A stretch of 64,000 bases of DNA, taken from Thiotrichales bacterium. Its GTDB lineage: Bacteria; Pseudomonadota; Gammaproteobacteria; Beggiatoales; Beggiatoaceae. How positions within the stretch are numbered: the first letter of the stretch is position 1; every line of letters starts with the position of its first letter. The notes under the pieces were generated by a model. The model was not told the origin of the DNA. It saw only the letters and a list, made by a program, of their open reading frames with translations, and ran no database searches. Positions 36,311 to 45,651 of the stretch are shown one piece after another. Location: the NCBI GenBank assembly GCA_016744475.1, contig JADGEH010000008.1:1-64000 (forward strand). The letters run 5' to 3'. The translations under genes and the position numbers were made by a program.

Positions 36311-36871
36311 CTATTGCACGGTTAAGGACGGTGCGGCGGGCAAAGGGTGTGCATCTTCATACAAAGTCACCACACCCACTTTCAAATATTCAACCAGTTG
36401 CATGTAGGCTTTTTCGTTTTCTTCATCGTCAGGCAATTGCGCATCTAATTGAGAAAACTTTAAAATATCTTGAATGAATTCCTGGCTGTCTTTGGGTAAG
36501 GCTTCGGTGCGTTTTTGATTTAAACCGCCTGAAGTAGTCCCTAAAATAAAACCATCACACCATTGCTTTAAGCCGTTTAAGCGTTGTTCTAAAGCCACTT
36601 CATCGCTGGGCAGTAATAATACAAATTGAAAATCACTGCTGTTCAATTGATCGCGGTAATAATCTTGTAATTTAATCAATACTTTTTGTGTTTGTTGTGC
36701 CAGCACATCCCCGGTTTCTATCGGGGGTAAGACTTGTGATAACCAAGCCGTGCTCTTTGAATCGGCACTGACACATAAAAATCCGCATAAAACGCCGTGT
36801 GCTTCGGTCGCATGAATCTCGGATTCTGCACGTTGCAGAGTGGTTTCGATAGCGTCGTACAAATTAGCCAC
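36311..36871 (-). CDS. UPF0149 family protein (YgfB-like)
   Basis: This 186-residue all-helical protein has the UPF0149 hallmarks: EAHGVLCGFLC, then LNGLKQWCDGFILGTTSGGL and the C-terminal YMQLVEYLKVGVVTLYED. In other bacteria YgfB-type genes lie upstream of pepP and ubiH and one has been linked to stress and antibiotic-tolerance regulation; the exact role here is unknown. It starts with GTG inside the tyrA 3' end (8-bp overlap), so translation is coupled. Confidence 0.88.
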   Translation of the reverse strand: MANLYDAIETTLQRAESEIHATEAHGVLCGFLCVSADSKSTAWLSQVLPPIETGDVLAQQTQKVLIKLQDYYRDQLNSSDFQFVLLLPSDEVALEQRLNGLKQWCDGFILGTTSGGLNQKRTEALPKDSQEFIQDILKFSQLDAQLPDDEENEKAYMQLVEYLKVGVVTLYEDAHPLPAAPSLTVQ

Positions 36872-37724
36872 TAAATTCGTCCCTTTTTTGTTTAGCGCGA
36901 GTAAATAAGTCTTCCAAACTTTGGCTGTCAGCGTGGCGAATCATGTCGCTGACTTGCTGTAAATCCCGTGCAAAAATATCTAATACCTGCACTAAAGCGT
37001 CTTGATTCGCCAGACAGATGTCATGCCACATGCGCGGGTGACTGGAAGCGATACGGGTAAAATCTCGAAATCCTCCTGCTGCAAAGCGGAAAATTTCTCG
37101 GCGATCTTCCATTTGCGCCAAAGTATCCACCAAGGTGTAAGCCAATACATGTGGTAAATGACTGGTGGCTGCGAGCACTTCATCATGGTGCATCACCTCC
37201 ATTTCTACGACTTCCGCCCCGGTGATATTCCACATCTTTTGGATAAGTTGATGCGCCTGATCGTCGGTTTCAGGTAATGGCGTGAGAATGACGCGGCGGT
37301 TTTGAAATAATTCGGCAAAAGAGGCTGTTACCCCATTTTGTTCTGAACCCGCAATGGGATGTCCAGGCACAAAACGAGGTAAGTGCTCGCCCAAATGTGC
37401 TCTGGCTTGTGCCGCGACGCTGGCCTTTGTGCTGCCCACATCCGTGATCAGCGTATTTTCGATTAATACCGGATAAATGCGTTGAAAAGCATCTGCCATC
37501 ACGCCCAGCGGTGTCGCCAACACAATCACATCAGCGTCTTTTGCCGCACACGACATATCGGTGTGGTAACTGTCGATAACTCCTAATTTTTGAGCGGTTT
37601 TGAGGTGCTCTATATTGCGTCCGCAACCCACGACATGGGCACATTCTCCCGCCGCTTTTAAGGCGCGAGCCAGTGAGCCGCCGATAAGGCCTACACCGAT
37701 AATGCAAAGTTTATTGATTAACAT
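36864..37724 (-). CDS. tyrA: prephenate dehydrogenase
   Basis: This NAD-dependent enzyme converts prephenate to 4-hydroxyphenylpyruvate for tyrosine synthesis. The 286 residues begin with the Rossmann motif IIGVGLIGGSLARAL; the active-site segment is FVPGHPIAGSEQNGV, and the dimerisation helices follow (SHLPHVLAYTLVD, AAGGFRDFTRIASSHPRMW). No chorismate mutase or ACT domain is attached. Starts at 37733 and 37724 are both possible; AGG about 10 nt upstream favours 37724. Confidence 0.93.
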   Translation of the reverse strand: MLINKLCIIGVGLIGGSLARALKAAGECAHVVGCGRNIEHLKTAQKLGVIDSYHTDMSCAAKDADVIVLATPLGVMADAFQRIYPVLIENTLITDVGSTKASVAAQARAHLGEHLPRFVPGHPIAGSEQNGVTASFAELFQNRRVILTPLPETDDQAHQLIQKMWNITGAEVVEMEVMHHDEVLAATSHLPHVLAYTLVDTLAQMEDRREIFRFAAGGFRDFTRIASSHPRMWHDICLANQDALVQVLDIFARDLQQVSDMIRHADSQSLEDLFTRAKQKRDEFSG

Positions 37725-37763
37725 GAACTTCATACCTGATGTTATGCAAAGACGATAGCGGCT

Positions 37764-38288
37764 TTATCCACTGTGTTTAAGAGTGCCTAATGCTTGTTCG
37801 TAAGCGAGTTTGATGTCTTCATGAAATACGACAAAATACACGGCTGTAATGCCTGTATGTGTTGCACAGACATCATGGCATTGTTGCACAGCAATATGGC
37901 TGGCAGGAATGATGGGATAACCATACACGCCGCAACTAATGGCGGGAAAAGCGATGGTTTTGCATTGATATTCGAGTGCCAGTTGTAAGCTATTTTGATA
38001 ACAAGCGGCTAGTAACTCGGCTTCTCCAGCGTGCCCGCCTTGCCAAACGGGGCCTACGGTATGGATGACGTGACGTGCAGGTAATTGATAGCCCGAAGTG
38101 ATTTTCGCTTGCCCGGTCAGGCAACCTCGCAGTGGAATGCAGGCTTGTTGCAATTGAGGGCCTGCTGCTTGATGAATGGCACCATCAACGCCACCACCGC
38201 CTAGCAGGGAATTATTGGCGGCATTGACAATCGCATCGACTTTTAAGGTGGTAATATCGGTATGGAGTAGTTTTAATAGGGTGGACAT
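37764..38288 (-). CDS. macrodomain protein (ADP-ribose/O-acetyl-ADP-ribose hydrolase type)
   Basis: This 174-residue single macrodomain protein resembles YmdB and MacroD. It has DAIVNAANNSLLGGGGVDGA near the N-terminus (the catalytic Asn and the Gly-rich loop), then HVIHTVGPVW and AFPAISCGVYGYP. The fold removes acetyl or ADP-ribose from ADP-ribosylated substrates. The ATG at 38288 is preferred to an upstream GTG. No toxin or ADP-ribosyltransferase gene is adjacent. Confidence 0.9.
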   Translation of the reverse strand: MSTLLKLLHTDITTLKVDAIVNAANNSLLGGGGVDGAIHQAAGPQLQQACIPLRGCLTGQAKITSGYQLPARHVIHTVGPVWQGGHAGEAELLAACYQNSLQLALEYQCKTIAFPAISCGVYGYPIIPASHIAVQQCHDVCATHTGITAVYFVVFHEDIKLAYEQALGTLKHSG

Positions 38289-38419
38289 AAATTCAACTCT
38301 TAATGCCACAAGATGTGGTCGAGATCAAGGAATGAGAATTCAATGACTCCAGCGTCTAGCGGCGCTTTTATTAAATTCTCATTCCTAAGTAACAAAATGA
38401 CAAGAAAGGACATCAGCCA

Positions 38420-39688
38420 ATGACACAAAATAACACAGCCCTTGAGGTTTCTTCCAATGAAAAAATGAAACAACCATTATATGACATGGTGATTGTGGGG
38501 GGGGGGATTAGCGGCTTAAGCATGGCACATTTTTGTGCTAAACAGGGCTGGTCGGTGTTGTTATTAGAATCTTCTGAGCACTTAGGAGGGGCATTACATT
38601 CGCAGCATTTTAACGCACCCGCACAGGATTTTTGGGTCGAATTGGGGGCTCATTCTTGTTTTAATTCTTATCAACATTTAATTGGTATTTTGGAAGATTT
38701 AGAATTATTAGAACATATACAAAAAAAGCAGACATCTAAGTTTCGTTTATGGCGGCAGGGTGAATTGTTATCTATTCCTTCACAATTGAGTATTTTGCCT
38801 TTATTACTGACTTTACCTAAATTGTTTTTTGCAAAGAAAACCCAACGCACGGTCATCGATTATTACACCGGCTTGTTTGGAAAAGATAATTATCAAAACT
38901 TATTTAAACATGCTTTCAATGCGGTCATTTGTCAGCCTGCTGATAGATTTCCGGCTGAACTTTTATTTAGAAAAAAACAACGGCGTAAAGAGGTATTAAA
39001 GAGCTTTACCTTTAAGAACGGGCTGCAAACGATAACAACAGCAATGAGTGAACAAGCGGGCATTGACATCAAGACGGGCGTTGAAGTGTTAGATGTGAAT
39101 TTTTCTAAACCTTACTTTGAAATAAAGACGAATCAAAGTGCACCGGATGTCTCTTTTCGCAGTCGTTATTTAACAGTGGCTACCTCGGTTAATCAAGCTT
39201 GCACTATGTTGAAACATATCGTTCCTCAAGCCGCCGCTTTATTGAATACAATGCAAGTGGTCAAGGTAGAATCAGTGGGGGTATTGGTAGAAAAATCAGC
39301 CCTCGATTTAGAGCAACTAGCAGGGATTATTGCTCCAGATAATGCTTTTTATTCTTTAGTCTCAAGGGACACTGTAGAGCATGATACTTATCGAGGTTTT
39401 ACCGTTCATTTTAAACCGCAAGGCATGTCTAAATTAGACAAAAGCCAGAAAATATGCGAGGTATTGGGCGTTCATCCGCAAGCCATTATGCAATGGACTG
39501 AAAAAACCAACTATTTACCCGCGCTACGCCTAGAACATCAGGAAAAATTACAACAACTTGATGAGGATTTAAAAGATTTACCATTAGCAATGACTGGCAA
39601 TTATTTTAATGGCGTGTCGATTGAAGACTGTATCACTCGTTCAGCAGTAGAATTTCAACGCTTGTGTGAATTAGATTCAGTGGCGTAA
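38420..39688 (+). CDS. FAD-dependent amine-oxidase/protoporphyrinogen-oxidase-like protein
   Basis: This 422-residue flavoprotein begins with a dinucleotide motif (VIVGGGISGLSMAHFCAKQG), then LESSEHLGGALHS. The middle resembles the HemY/amino-oxidase fold: VELGAHSCFNSY, FKNGLQTITTAM and C-terminal AMTGNYFNGVSIEDCITR, where the FAD is closed over. Similarity to HemY-type protoporphyrinogen oxidase is best at both ends, but carotene-desaturase-like enzymes have the same motifs, so the substrate is uncertain. AGGA lies about 10 nt upstream. Confidence 0.78.
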   Translation: MTQNNTALEVSSNEKMKQPLYDMVIVGGGISGLSMAHFCAKQGWSVLLLESSEHLGGALHSQHFNAPAQDFWVELGAHSCFNSYQHLIGILEDLELLEHIQKKQTSKFRLWRQGELLSIPSQLSILPLLLTLPKLFFAKKTQRTVIDYYTGLFGKDNYQNLFKHAFNAVICQPADRFPAELLFRKKQRRKEVLKSFTFKNGLQTITTAMSEQAGIDIKTGVEVLDVNFSKPYFEIKTNQSAPDVSFRSRYLTVATSVNQACTMLKHIVPQAAALLNTMQVVKVESVGVLVEKSALDLEQLAGIIAPDNAFYSLVSRDTVEHDTYRGFTVHFKPQGMSKLDKSQKICEVLGVHPQAIMQWTEKTNYLPALRLEHQEKLQQLDEDLKDLPLAMTGNYFNGVSIEDCITRSAVEFQRLCELDSVA

Positions 39689-39717
39689 TGATGGAGTGAT
39701 GCCTATTTTGTAGGCAT

Positions 39718-39747
39718 AAAAAAACAGGCACCGAAGTGCCTGTTTTT
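39718..39747. terminator. bidirectional rho-independent terminator
   Basis: A-run, CAGGCAC, loop CGAA, GTGCCTG, T-run: a 7-bp GC-rich stem with a tetraloop. It sits between the convergent FAD-enzyme gene and the secreted protein gene and serves both. Confidence 0.92.
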
Positions 39748-39774
39748 CTAATGACTAATTAACAATTCCTAGAC

Positions 39775-41316
39775 TTATTGGAATTGAGAGAAGCCATTAC
39801 CATCTTGAGTCGTTGCATAAGTACGTACTTGAACACCCGTTGAAGTGCCTGTTGAACCAAATTCAGCATCCACTACTAAGCGTACTTTATTAGCTTTACT
39901 AGGGATAACATTTGCAGGTGTAATGTTGTCATTGACTGCATCCAAGAAAGTAACTCCAGTCTTATCAAGAATGGTTTGGCTAGTAAACAGACCTGTAGAA
40001 TTGCCCGCAGGTAAGTCAAATTCAAAGACATTAGGTCCTTTTTCGCCTTTATCGTTATAAGCAGTGATCCGTACTTTACCATCAGTATTGGATGGATTAG
40101 TGACACGAATAAATTGCCCATATGCAGAAGTAGGATTCAGAATCATTGGAATGCTGGCGCTAGAACCGCCTTTTTTCAGACCACCACAAGTAGCATCAAT
40201 ATTACCAACATTGTAATCAGGTGCAGCACCAGGACGATATTGAGCCGTCAATGTGCCATCAACGCCTGTCATTTCAACTAAAGGTGTTGTTTGGTCAGGT
40301 TGATAGCAAACAAATACAGAACTACCACCACCCGGTGCATTATTGTTAAAGTTGAAAGTAGCGGTTTGGAAGTCATCAGCCACAGTAGCAGGCGCAGTAG
40401 TCATCACTGTGCTACAAAGTGAAGTAGTAGACAAGAAGACTTTCTCCGCATCCAGCTCACCATTGGCATCTTTAGCCGCGCTGAAATCACCTGTTACCAC
40501 CAATTGGCTACCATCAGTAGCAGAAGATAAAATAACAGTAGGGCCACCTGCAGCAGTCGCAGCTGCCGTCAAGCTACCAGAGTTATCAAACTTAGGGTCA
40601 GTATCAAAGCTAACATCTAGTTCACACAATGCTGCAATTTGATTAGTGCCTTCTAAAGTCGCGCTACCTGCTGCTACATCAATGGTGGATACGGATGGTG
40701 CACCAGGCTTGCCATCTTGCAGGACAGGTGAAAATTTCAGGTAGGTTTTCTTAACGGTGCCACCAAAAATATTGTTATTAGAAAAACCTTCAGCACTACT
40801 GACATCATCATATAAACGATAAGTCAGATCAACACTGGCAGCACTGTCTAATTTCAAGACTGGGCTATTTAAAGTGAACGTATCAGTTGCAGTCACACCA
40901 CTGGCTTCAGGAATACTGAAGACAGTCGCTTGATTGGTGCCTGTTAGTAGGTTATTAGGATTAGTAGTATCCTGACTGGCATAAAAACCACTAATCGTTT
41001 GAGGACTAGAAGTACAACCTGATGCAGTAGTCTGACAGCTATAAGTCAGTGTTGGCGTAGCCAGAGAAGCCGCATTAAATTCCAGACCTTGATCCAGTAC
41101 GAACAATACCGCATAAGCACCAGAGCCTAAAGTACGTCCCGCGTTGACTTGAGCACTATCCATAGTGAAAGCAGAACCGGTATCTACAGCAATTTCTGAA
41201 GCGTAAGTGACAGGGGTTGCAGCTGGATCCGCGCTCATATCAAAAACAGCATAAGCGGAACTAGAGCCTAAAGCAGCCACAACTGCGGTGGCTAATAATT
41301 TTTTGTTAAATTTCAT
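39775..41316 (-). CDS. secreted protein of unknown function
   Basis: This 513-residue protein has a clear signal peptide (KKLLATAVVAALGSSSAYA). The mature protein is rich in Thr, Ser, Ala and Asn, with few charged residues and spaced Cys (SCQTTASGCTSS, STTSLCSTVM, IDATCGG) that may form disulphides. Its repeated beta-strand-like segments fit a surface or extracellular beta-sandwich. No family is recognised. The ATG at 41316 has GGAG 9 nt upstream; longer versions are not credible. A secretin gene lies upstream on the same strand, 231 bp away, and could export it. Confidence 0.75.
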   Translation of the reverse strand: MKFNKKLLATAVVAALGSSSAYAVFDMSADPAATPVTYASEIAVDTGSAFTMDSAQVNAGRTLGSGAYAVLFVLDQGLEFNAASLATPTLTYSCQTTASGCTSSPQTISGFYASQDTTNPNNLLTGTNQATVFSIPEASGVTATDTFTLNSPVLKLDSAASVDLTYRLYDDVSSAEGFSNNNIFGGTVKKTYLKFSPVLQDGKPGAPSVSTIDVAAGSATLEGTNQIAALCELDVSFDTDPKFDNSGSLTAAATAAGGPTVILSSATDGSQLVVTGDFSAAKDANGELDAEKVFLSTTSLCSTVMTTAPATVADDFQTATFNFNNNAPGGGSSVFVCYQPDQTTPLVEMTGVDGTLTAQYRPGAAPDYNVGNIDATCGGLKKGGSSASIPMILNPTSAYGQFIRVTNPSNTDGKVRITAYNDKGEKGPNVFEFDLPAGNSTGLFTSQTILDKTGVTFLDAVNDNITPANVIPSKANKVRLVVDAEFGSTGTSTGVQVRTYATTQDGNGFSQFQ

Positions 41317-41547
41317 CGTGTTAATCTCCGTGAGATAAGGTTTGACTAGAAGCCTTTGTTTTAACATAAAAGCTGAAATAGTATAACAACACACTTGCGC
41401 TTGGAATAGTCATTCAAGCCATTTTAGAGCCATTATTATTCCTGAAGTGCTTGAGTTGGAAGTATATCATGCTTGATATTATCCCCCAAGGTACCAGGAT
41501 TAAAGGTTTGAGCAAGCGGACAAATGGGATAAGCCAAAAAGGCTTTG

Positions 41548-43731
41548 TCAGTCTGCCAAATGAGGCTCGGACAAACTGTCAGGCAATGTATCAGGTAAGG
41601 GCTGCTTCTCTAATTTATCGCCATAAAGTGATAAAGCCTCTTGAATTTGCCGAGTAATATCGACGGCTTCTTGGGCATTATTGATGATATAGGGAATAAT
41701 CAGCATCACCATTTCGGTACGCACTAGGCTCTCTTTTTTGACTTTAAACAAATTACCTAGGATAGGGATGTCGCTCAATACAGGTACGCCTGAAACACTG
41801 TCAGTTTTATTAGTGGAAATCATACCGCCTAAGAAGACTGAACCGCCGTCGCTGATGCTGAGCTTGGTTTGTATATTACGATTGAGAATAATAGGGGAAT
41901 TGATATTACTGGTGTTATTCACTTCAGCACTACTCACTTCTTGAGTAATATCCAAATCGATTTGACTTCCTGAATGAATGGTAGGCTTAACCGTTAAAGT
42001 CACGCCCGTTTTGCGATATTGAATTTGCTGCAAAATAGTATTGTTGCCATTATCATTATTTTGTAGCGTACTCGAACTATTAGTCGTCACAATAGGCACT
42101 TCAGAACCGACACGAATATGAGCTTGCTCACCGCTACGCACCATTAAACGAGGATTAGATAACAAAGATACACGATTATTACTAGCAAAAGCATTCAGTG
42201 CTGCCAAGGTTTGTCCAGATGTACTAATGGGGTAATACACTAAACCGCGACTAGCTACCCCTAACCCCGTACCAACACCTTCACTACGGGTACCTAATGC
42301 ACCATTAAAATTGCCTATGCCCGCATCACGTAACAGCCATTCAATCCCTGTCTCAAATTCATCCGTTAAGGTAATCTCAGCCACAATCACTTCAATCAGT
42401 GCCATTTTAGAAGGCGTATCTAACTTTTTGAGTAACGGTAAAATTTGTTGCCACTGAGCAGTTGTTCCCTGCAAAATGAGTGCGTTACGCTTCTCATCTA
42501 AAACAAACGTCATACTCTTGCCGAGCACTGCTTGCTGTGTGGCTGGCTTTCCTTTTGGAGGCGGGGTATTTAATTGTTTGAGCAAGGGTTGTATAACATC
42601 AGCAATATCTTTTGCTGTAGTATTTTCTGCCGTATAAAAAAACAGTTTTGCCTGCTCAGTTTTATCATCTGTCAATCGATCCAAGCGTGTAGCCCAGTCC
42701 TGAGCATGAGATAGCAAGGCTTGATCGGAAGAAAAAATCAATATCAAATGACTATCATTAATTGGCAAAATCACCAAAGGTAAAGAGGGGCTGCTACTGC
42801 TTCCTACCTCATAACCTTCAGCTTTTAAGACAGTGATCAAGTGTGCGGCTAGAACATTGGGCTCGAGATACAGAGGCTTAATGGCAGAGCTATAGCGACT
42901 GCGCATTAAAGGGCGATCAAACATATCCAACACTTGTATGGCTTGTCGTACCAATTCTGGCGGCCCTTTTAAGATAATGGCATTATGCGAAATATCTTTA
43001 AGGATTTTTAAGTTTTGTTGGTGATAAATGTGATGTAGCCAGCGCTCAACAGAAGATAACTTGGTCGCTTTTAGTTCAATATATTGAAAGACAGTACGGT
43101 GTGTAATCGGAACACTCGGTAAAGTCCGTCCACTGATTAATAAGGGGGGCTCACTGCTGCTGGCTTTGGCATCCGCAATAAAACGCAATAAATGCCCTTG
43201 AAAAACAATACTCACACCATAATCCGCCAAAATAGTGCGCACTGTTCGGTAAAATTGTTGTGGTGTTTGCGGTTGTGCAATGCGTAAGGTGACTAAATCT
43301 TTGGCTTTTTTGAGTTTGCTGCCTATTTGAAAATCTAAACCTAACAGGTTTCCAAAAACTTCATTAATGAACGCAGGCAAGGCTAAATTGTCCACATTAA
43401 TAGTAATAGGCTGTTGGCTTTTAAATACAGGCTGTTGCTCTTTTGAGGTTGAGAGTATGCGCGGGCTGTAGGGGGGCGGCGGGGTATTTTTAAATCGTTT
43501 TTCAGCCTTTTGTTCTTCTGTCTTAGCAACCACTAAATCGGTGTCTAGTTCACGTTCTACGGGGGATAGGGCTTCATCAACCGTTGGAATGTCAGAAGAA
43601 GTCTCATGCACGCTGCGCAAGGGTTGTGGAATGGTGAAGTTTTTTTGTTCCAATCCAGAACAAGCAGTGAGACTCAATAACAATAAAAGGCTACACGGTG
43701 TCCAAAGGGATGATAAGAGAATATTTTTCAT
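41548..43731 (-). CDS. secretin, GspD-like outer-membrane lipoprotein
   Basis: This 727-residue protein has a lipoprotein signal (LLLLSLTAC). N-terminal N0-N3-type domains (about 95-420) include KALILQG-like RNALILQGTTAQW. The C-terminal secretin domain has VIVAEITLTDEFETGIEW, NNRVSLLSNPRLMVRSGE, VGSEVPIV, RNIQTKLSISDGGSVFLGG and VPVLSDIPILGNLF. It matches type II secretion GspD better than PilQ. No other gsp gene lies nearby, so it is either an orphan or works with a machinery encoded elsewhere. The start between 43731 and a GTG at 43752 is uncertain. Confidence 0.88.
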   Translation of the reverse strand: MKNILLSSLWTPCSLLLLLSLTACSGLEQKNFTIPQPLRSVHETSSDIPTVDEALSPVERELDTDLVVAKTEEQKAEKRFKNTPPPPYSPRILSTSKEQQPVFKSQQPITINVDNLALPAFINEVFGNLLGLDFQIGSKLKKAKDLVTLRIAQPQTPQQFYRTVRTILADYGVSIVFQGHLLRFIADAKASSSEPPLLISGRTLPSVPITHRTVFQYIELKATKLSSVERWLHHIYHQQNLKILKDISHNAIILKGPPELVRQAIQVLDMFDRPLMRSRYSSAIKPLYLEPNVLAAHLITVLKAEGYEVGSSSSPSLPLVILPINDSHLILIFSSDQALLSHAQDWATRLDRLTDDKTEQAKLFFYTAENTTAKDIADVIQPLLKQLNTPPPKGKPATQQAVLGKSMTFVLDEKRNALILQGTTAQWQQILPLLKKLDTPSKMALIEVIVAEITLTDEFETGIEWLLRDAGIGNFNGALGTRSEGVGTGLGVASRGLVYYPISTSGQTLAALNAFASNNRVSLLSNPRLMVRSGEQAHIRVGSEVPIVTTNSSSTLQNNDNGNNTILQQIQYRKTGVTLTVKPTIHSGSQIDLDITQEVSSAEVNNTSNINSPIILNRNIQTKLSISDGGSVFLGGMISTNKTDSVSGVPVLSDIPILGNLFKVKKESLVRTEMVMLIIPYIINNAQEAVDITRQIQEALSLYGDKLEKQPLPDTLPDSLSEPHLAD

Positions 43732-43831
43732 GTGGCAGCAGATAACAATCACCCTACGTTATGTTGAATAAAAACCTAAATGAACCATGCGTATTATGTA
43801 ATAAGCATAAAAAACATCATCTTAAACAATA

Positions 43832-43868
43832 AAACGCCTCTCAATATTATCAATATAGAGAGGCGTTT
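43832..43868 (-). terminator. terminator-like hairpin downstream of comEA-like gene
   Basis: AAACGCCTCT and AGAGGCGTTT form a 10-bp stem, with a 17-nt AT-rich loop that can pair further. Read right to left it is followed by TTATTGTTT. It could end the comEA-like transcript, although element B2 lies in between. Confidence 0.65.
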
Positions 43869-44003
43869 ATACTGTGTTACGACTCAAAAATATACATCAT
43901 ACATATAGACGGCTAGGTTCTGTTGATATTTGGAATATGAGATGAGTTTTCAAGCAGTTTGGTAAGTGGGTCACACCCCATTTTTCACGGTCATATCAAC
44001 AAT

Positions 44004-44164
44004 AGACTTGTTGCGAGGGGTAGGCATCGTAGCGAAAAGGTGTGGTTTTGAGGCTATTTTTTCGGTTTTTTGAGACGAATAGCGGGCTATTTGTTGAGAA
44101 AAAGCGGAAAAATAGGTCAAAATCCACGCCTTTGCAGTCGGCGAATACCTCTTGCAACAAGTCT
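44004..44164 (+). repeat. palindromic element B2 (161 bp)
   Basis: Tips AGACTTGTTGC and GCAACAAGTCT with AAT direct repeats on both sides (44001-44003 and 44165-44167). Nearly identical to B1. It ends 12 bp before the stop of the comEA-like gene. Confidence 0.9.
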
Positions 44165-44176
44165 AATATAGCCCAC

Positions 44177-44536
44177 TTAGTTTTTACCCGGCTCGGTATT
44201 TACGTTTTTTTCAGTCGATACAGCTTCTTCAATAGACTGTTTTTCTTCGGCTGTTTGTGGTTTTTCTACAGGTAGAGATACCATGATTTTATCGCGGTTT
44301 TTTTCCAGGGTTTTGACACCAATGCCACTCACATGGGTTAATTCATCCACTGATCTAAAAAAACCGTGTTTTTCACGGTAATCGATAATCGCCTGTGCTT
44401 TTTTAGGCCCAATGCCCTCTAAGCCCACATCTAAGATTTCAATATCCGCAGTATTGATATCGATCTTGCCCGCCATAGCTGGAGACATGGATAAAAACAA
44501 TATCATGGACATAAATACAACGCTTAAAAACCGCAT
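44177..44536 (-). CDS. ComEA-like helix-hairpin-helix DNA-binding protein, exported
   Basis: This 119-residue protein has a signal peptide (SMILFLSMSPAMA) and one helix-hairpin-helix unit: IDINTADIEILDVGLEGIG, then KKAQAIIDYREKHGFF and VSGIGVKTLEKNRDKI. In naturally competent bacteria ComEA binds incoming DNA in the periplasm. A low-complexity Glu/Lys-rich tail of about 30 residues follows, longer than in most small ComEA proteins. GAGGAG lies just upstream of the ATG. Confidence 0.88.
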   Translation of the reverse strand: MRFLSVVFMSMILFLSMSPAMAGKIDINTADIEILDVGLEGIGPKKAQAIIDYREKHGFFRSVDELTHVSGIGVKTLEKNRDKIMVSLPVEKPQTAEEKQSIEEAVSTEKNVNTEPGKN

Positions 44537-44970
44537 AAACTTCTCCTCTATTTAGAATGATTCCACAGTTAAAAGAACAGTCGATACAGCTCAGCCGACT
44601 GAGCCACTATTGTAACTACAGAGATAAATGGGTGCAATATAAGCGGCTTGAATCTTAATACTGGTGCCTGGTTCCACACCGCGAGAAGCCGCCAGATACC
44701 TTTTCAAACAGTTTCTAAGGTTTGCTCATCCGATGGGCATTGATTATATACAGCAGCTCACAACCTTTTGGTTTACAATCTAATGCTACGCAAACGCTGC
44801 TCATCACGTTAAGAAGCTATCTGGGTCATATAAATCGACGGCGATCAAGCTGATTTTGACTCGCTACGACAGCTATGGACTAGACAACTTCTAAAGTGAG
44901 CCGCCATGCTAAGCGTAATACATCCTGATTTTTTAGAAACAGTCGGAAACCAAGGAGGAACCCTACGAAA
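44537..44970. other. intergenic region with repeat E2
   Basis: This 434-bp divergent gap contains the 79-bp palindrome E2 (44813-44891) and presumably both promoters. I identify no other motif. Confidence 0.5.
44813..44891. repeat. short palindromic repeat E2 (79 bp)
   Basis: Imperfect tips GAAGCTATCTGGGTC and, read inward from the right, GAAGTTGTCTAGTCC. TAA direct repeats flank it (44810-44812 and 44892-44894). Part of the interior matches E1. Confidence 0.65.
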
Positions 44971-45651
44971 ATGTATAAATTAACCATGCTGAGCGCAGGT
45001 GTTTATTTAAGCGCTGCTTTGTTGTCAGGTGCGGTTCTGGCAGGTGATGATCTGGCAGTCAAAATCACTGCGGAATTGTCCAACATCACGGTGAAACATA
45101 ATGGTGAAGAGGTCACCATTATGCGTAACCAAGATAAAAAGCATACGATTAATCCCGTGTATGCAAAAACCTCTCGTGGTTGTCCGCCTTTTTGTGTCAC
45201 ACCGGCTCAAGTCCATGCAGATGTTGATACTGTAGGCGAATTAGAAATATTAGATTATTTGCAAAAAATCAGTGCTGGTGACGATAGCATACTGGTGATT
45301 GATTCACGCACGCCAGACTGGTTAGCACGCGGTACGATTCCGGGTTCAATCAATATTCCCTGGATTAATATTAGCCCTCGAGATACCAGTCCTTTTGAAG
45401 TCACTGAAATGGCTACTCGTGATGACATTTTAAGTCAGCACTTTGGCGCGAAAAAAACTGAAAACGGCTGGGATTTCACTCAAGCCAAAACTTTAGTGAT
45501 GTTCTGCAATGGCTTGTGGTGCCCTCAATCCAGCAGCAATATTCAGACTTTGCTGGCCATAAAATATCCAGCCGCCAAGCTGAAATGGTATCGCGGGGGA
45601 ATGCAAGATTGGGAAATGCTAGGACTCACTACCGTTAAGCCTAAGCACTAA
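44971..45651 (+). CDS. exported rhodanese-domain protein
   Basis: This 226-residue protein has a signal peptide (VYLSAALLSGAVLA). The rhodanese domain (about 90-222) has VIDSRTPDWLARGTIPGSIN and WYRGGMQDWEMLGL. The active-site loop is FCNGLWCPQSSSN, with Cys179 and Cys184. A preceding conserved segment, RGCPPFCVTPAQ (Cys71, Cys75), might bind metal or form a disulphide. Periplasmic rhodaneses of this type are common in sulfur-oxidising bacteria and transfer sulfane sulfur; the substrate is not inferable here. AAGGAGG is about 12 nt from the ATG. Confidence 0.88.
   Translation: MYKLTMLSAGVYLSAALLSGAVLAGDDLAVKITAELSNITVKHNGEEVTIMRNQDKKHTINPVYAKTSRGCPPFCVTPAQVHADVDTVGELEILDYLQKISAGDDSILVIDSRTPDWLARGTIPGSINIPWINISPRDTSPFEVTEMATRDDILSQHFGAKKTENGWDFTQAKTLVMFCNGLWCPQSSSNIQTLLAIKYPAAKLKWYRGGMQDWEMLGLTTVKPKH

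Larger units (their letters stand above)
43732..44176. other. comEA-to-secretin gap with terminator and element B2
   Basis: The gap holds a hairpin (43832-43868) and the palindromic element B2 (44004-44164). The remaining bases are AT-rich; no further motif is recognised. Confidence 0.55.
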
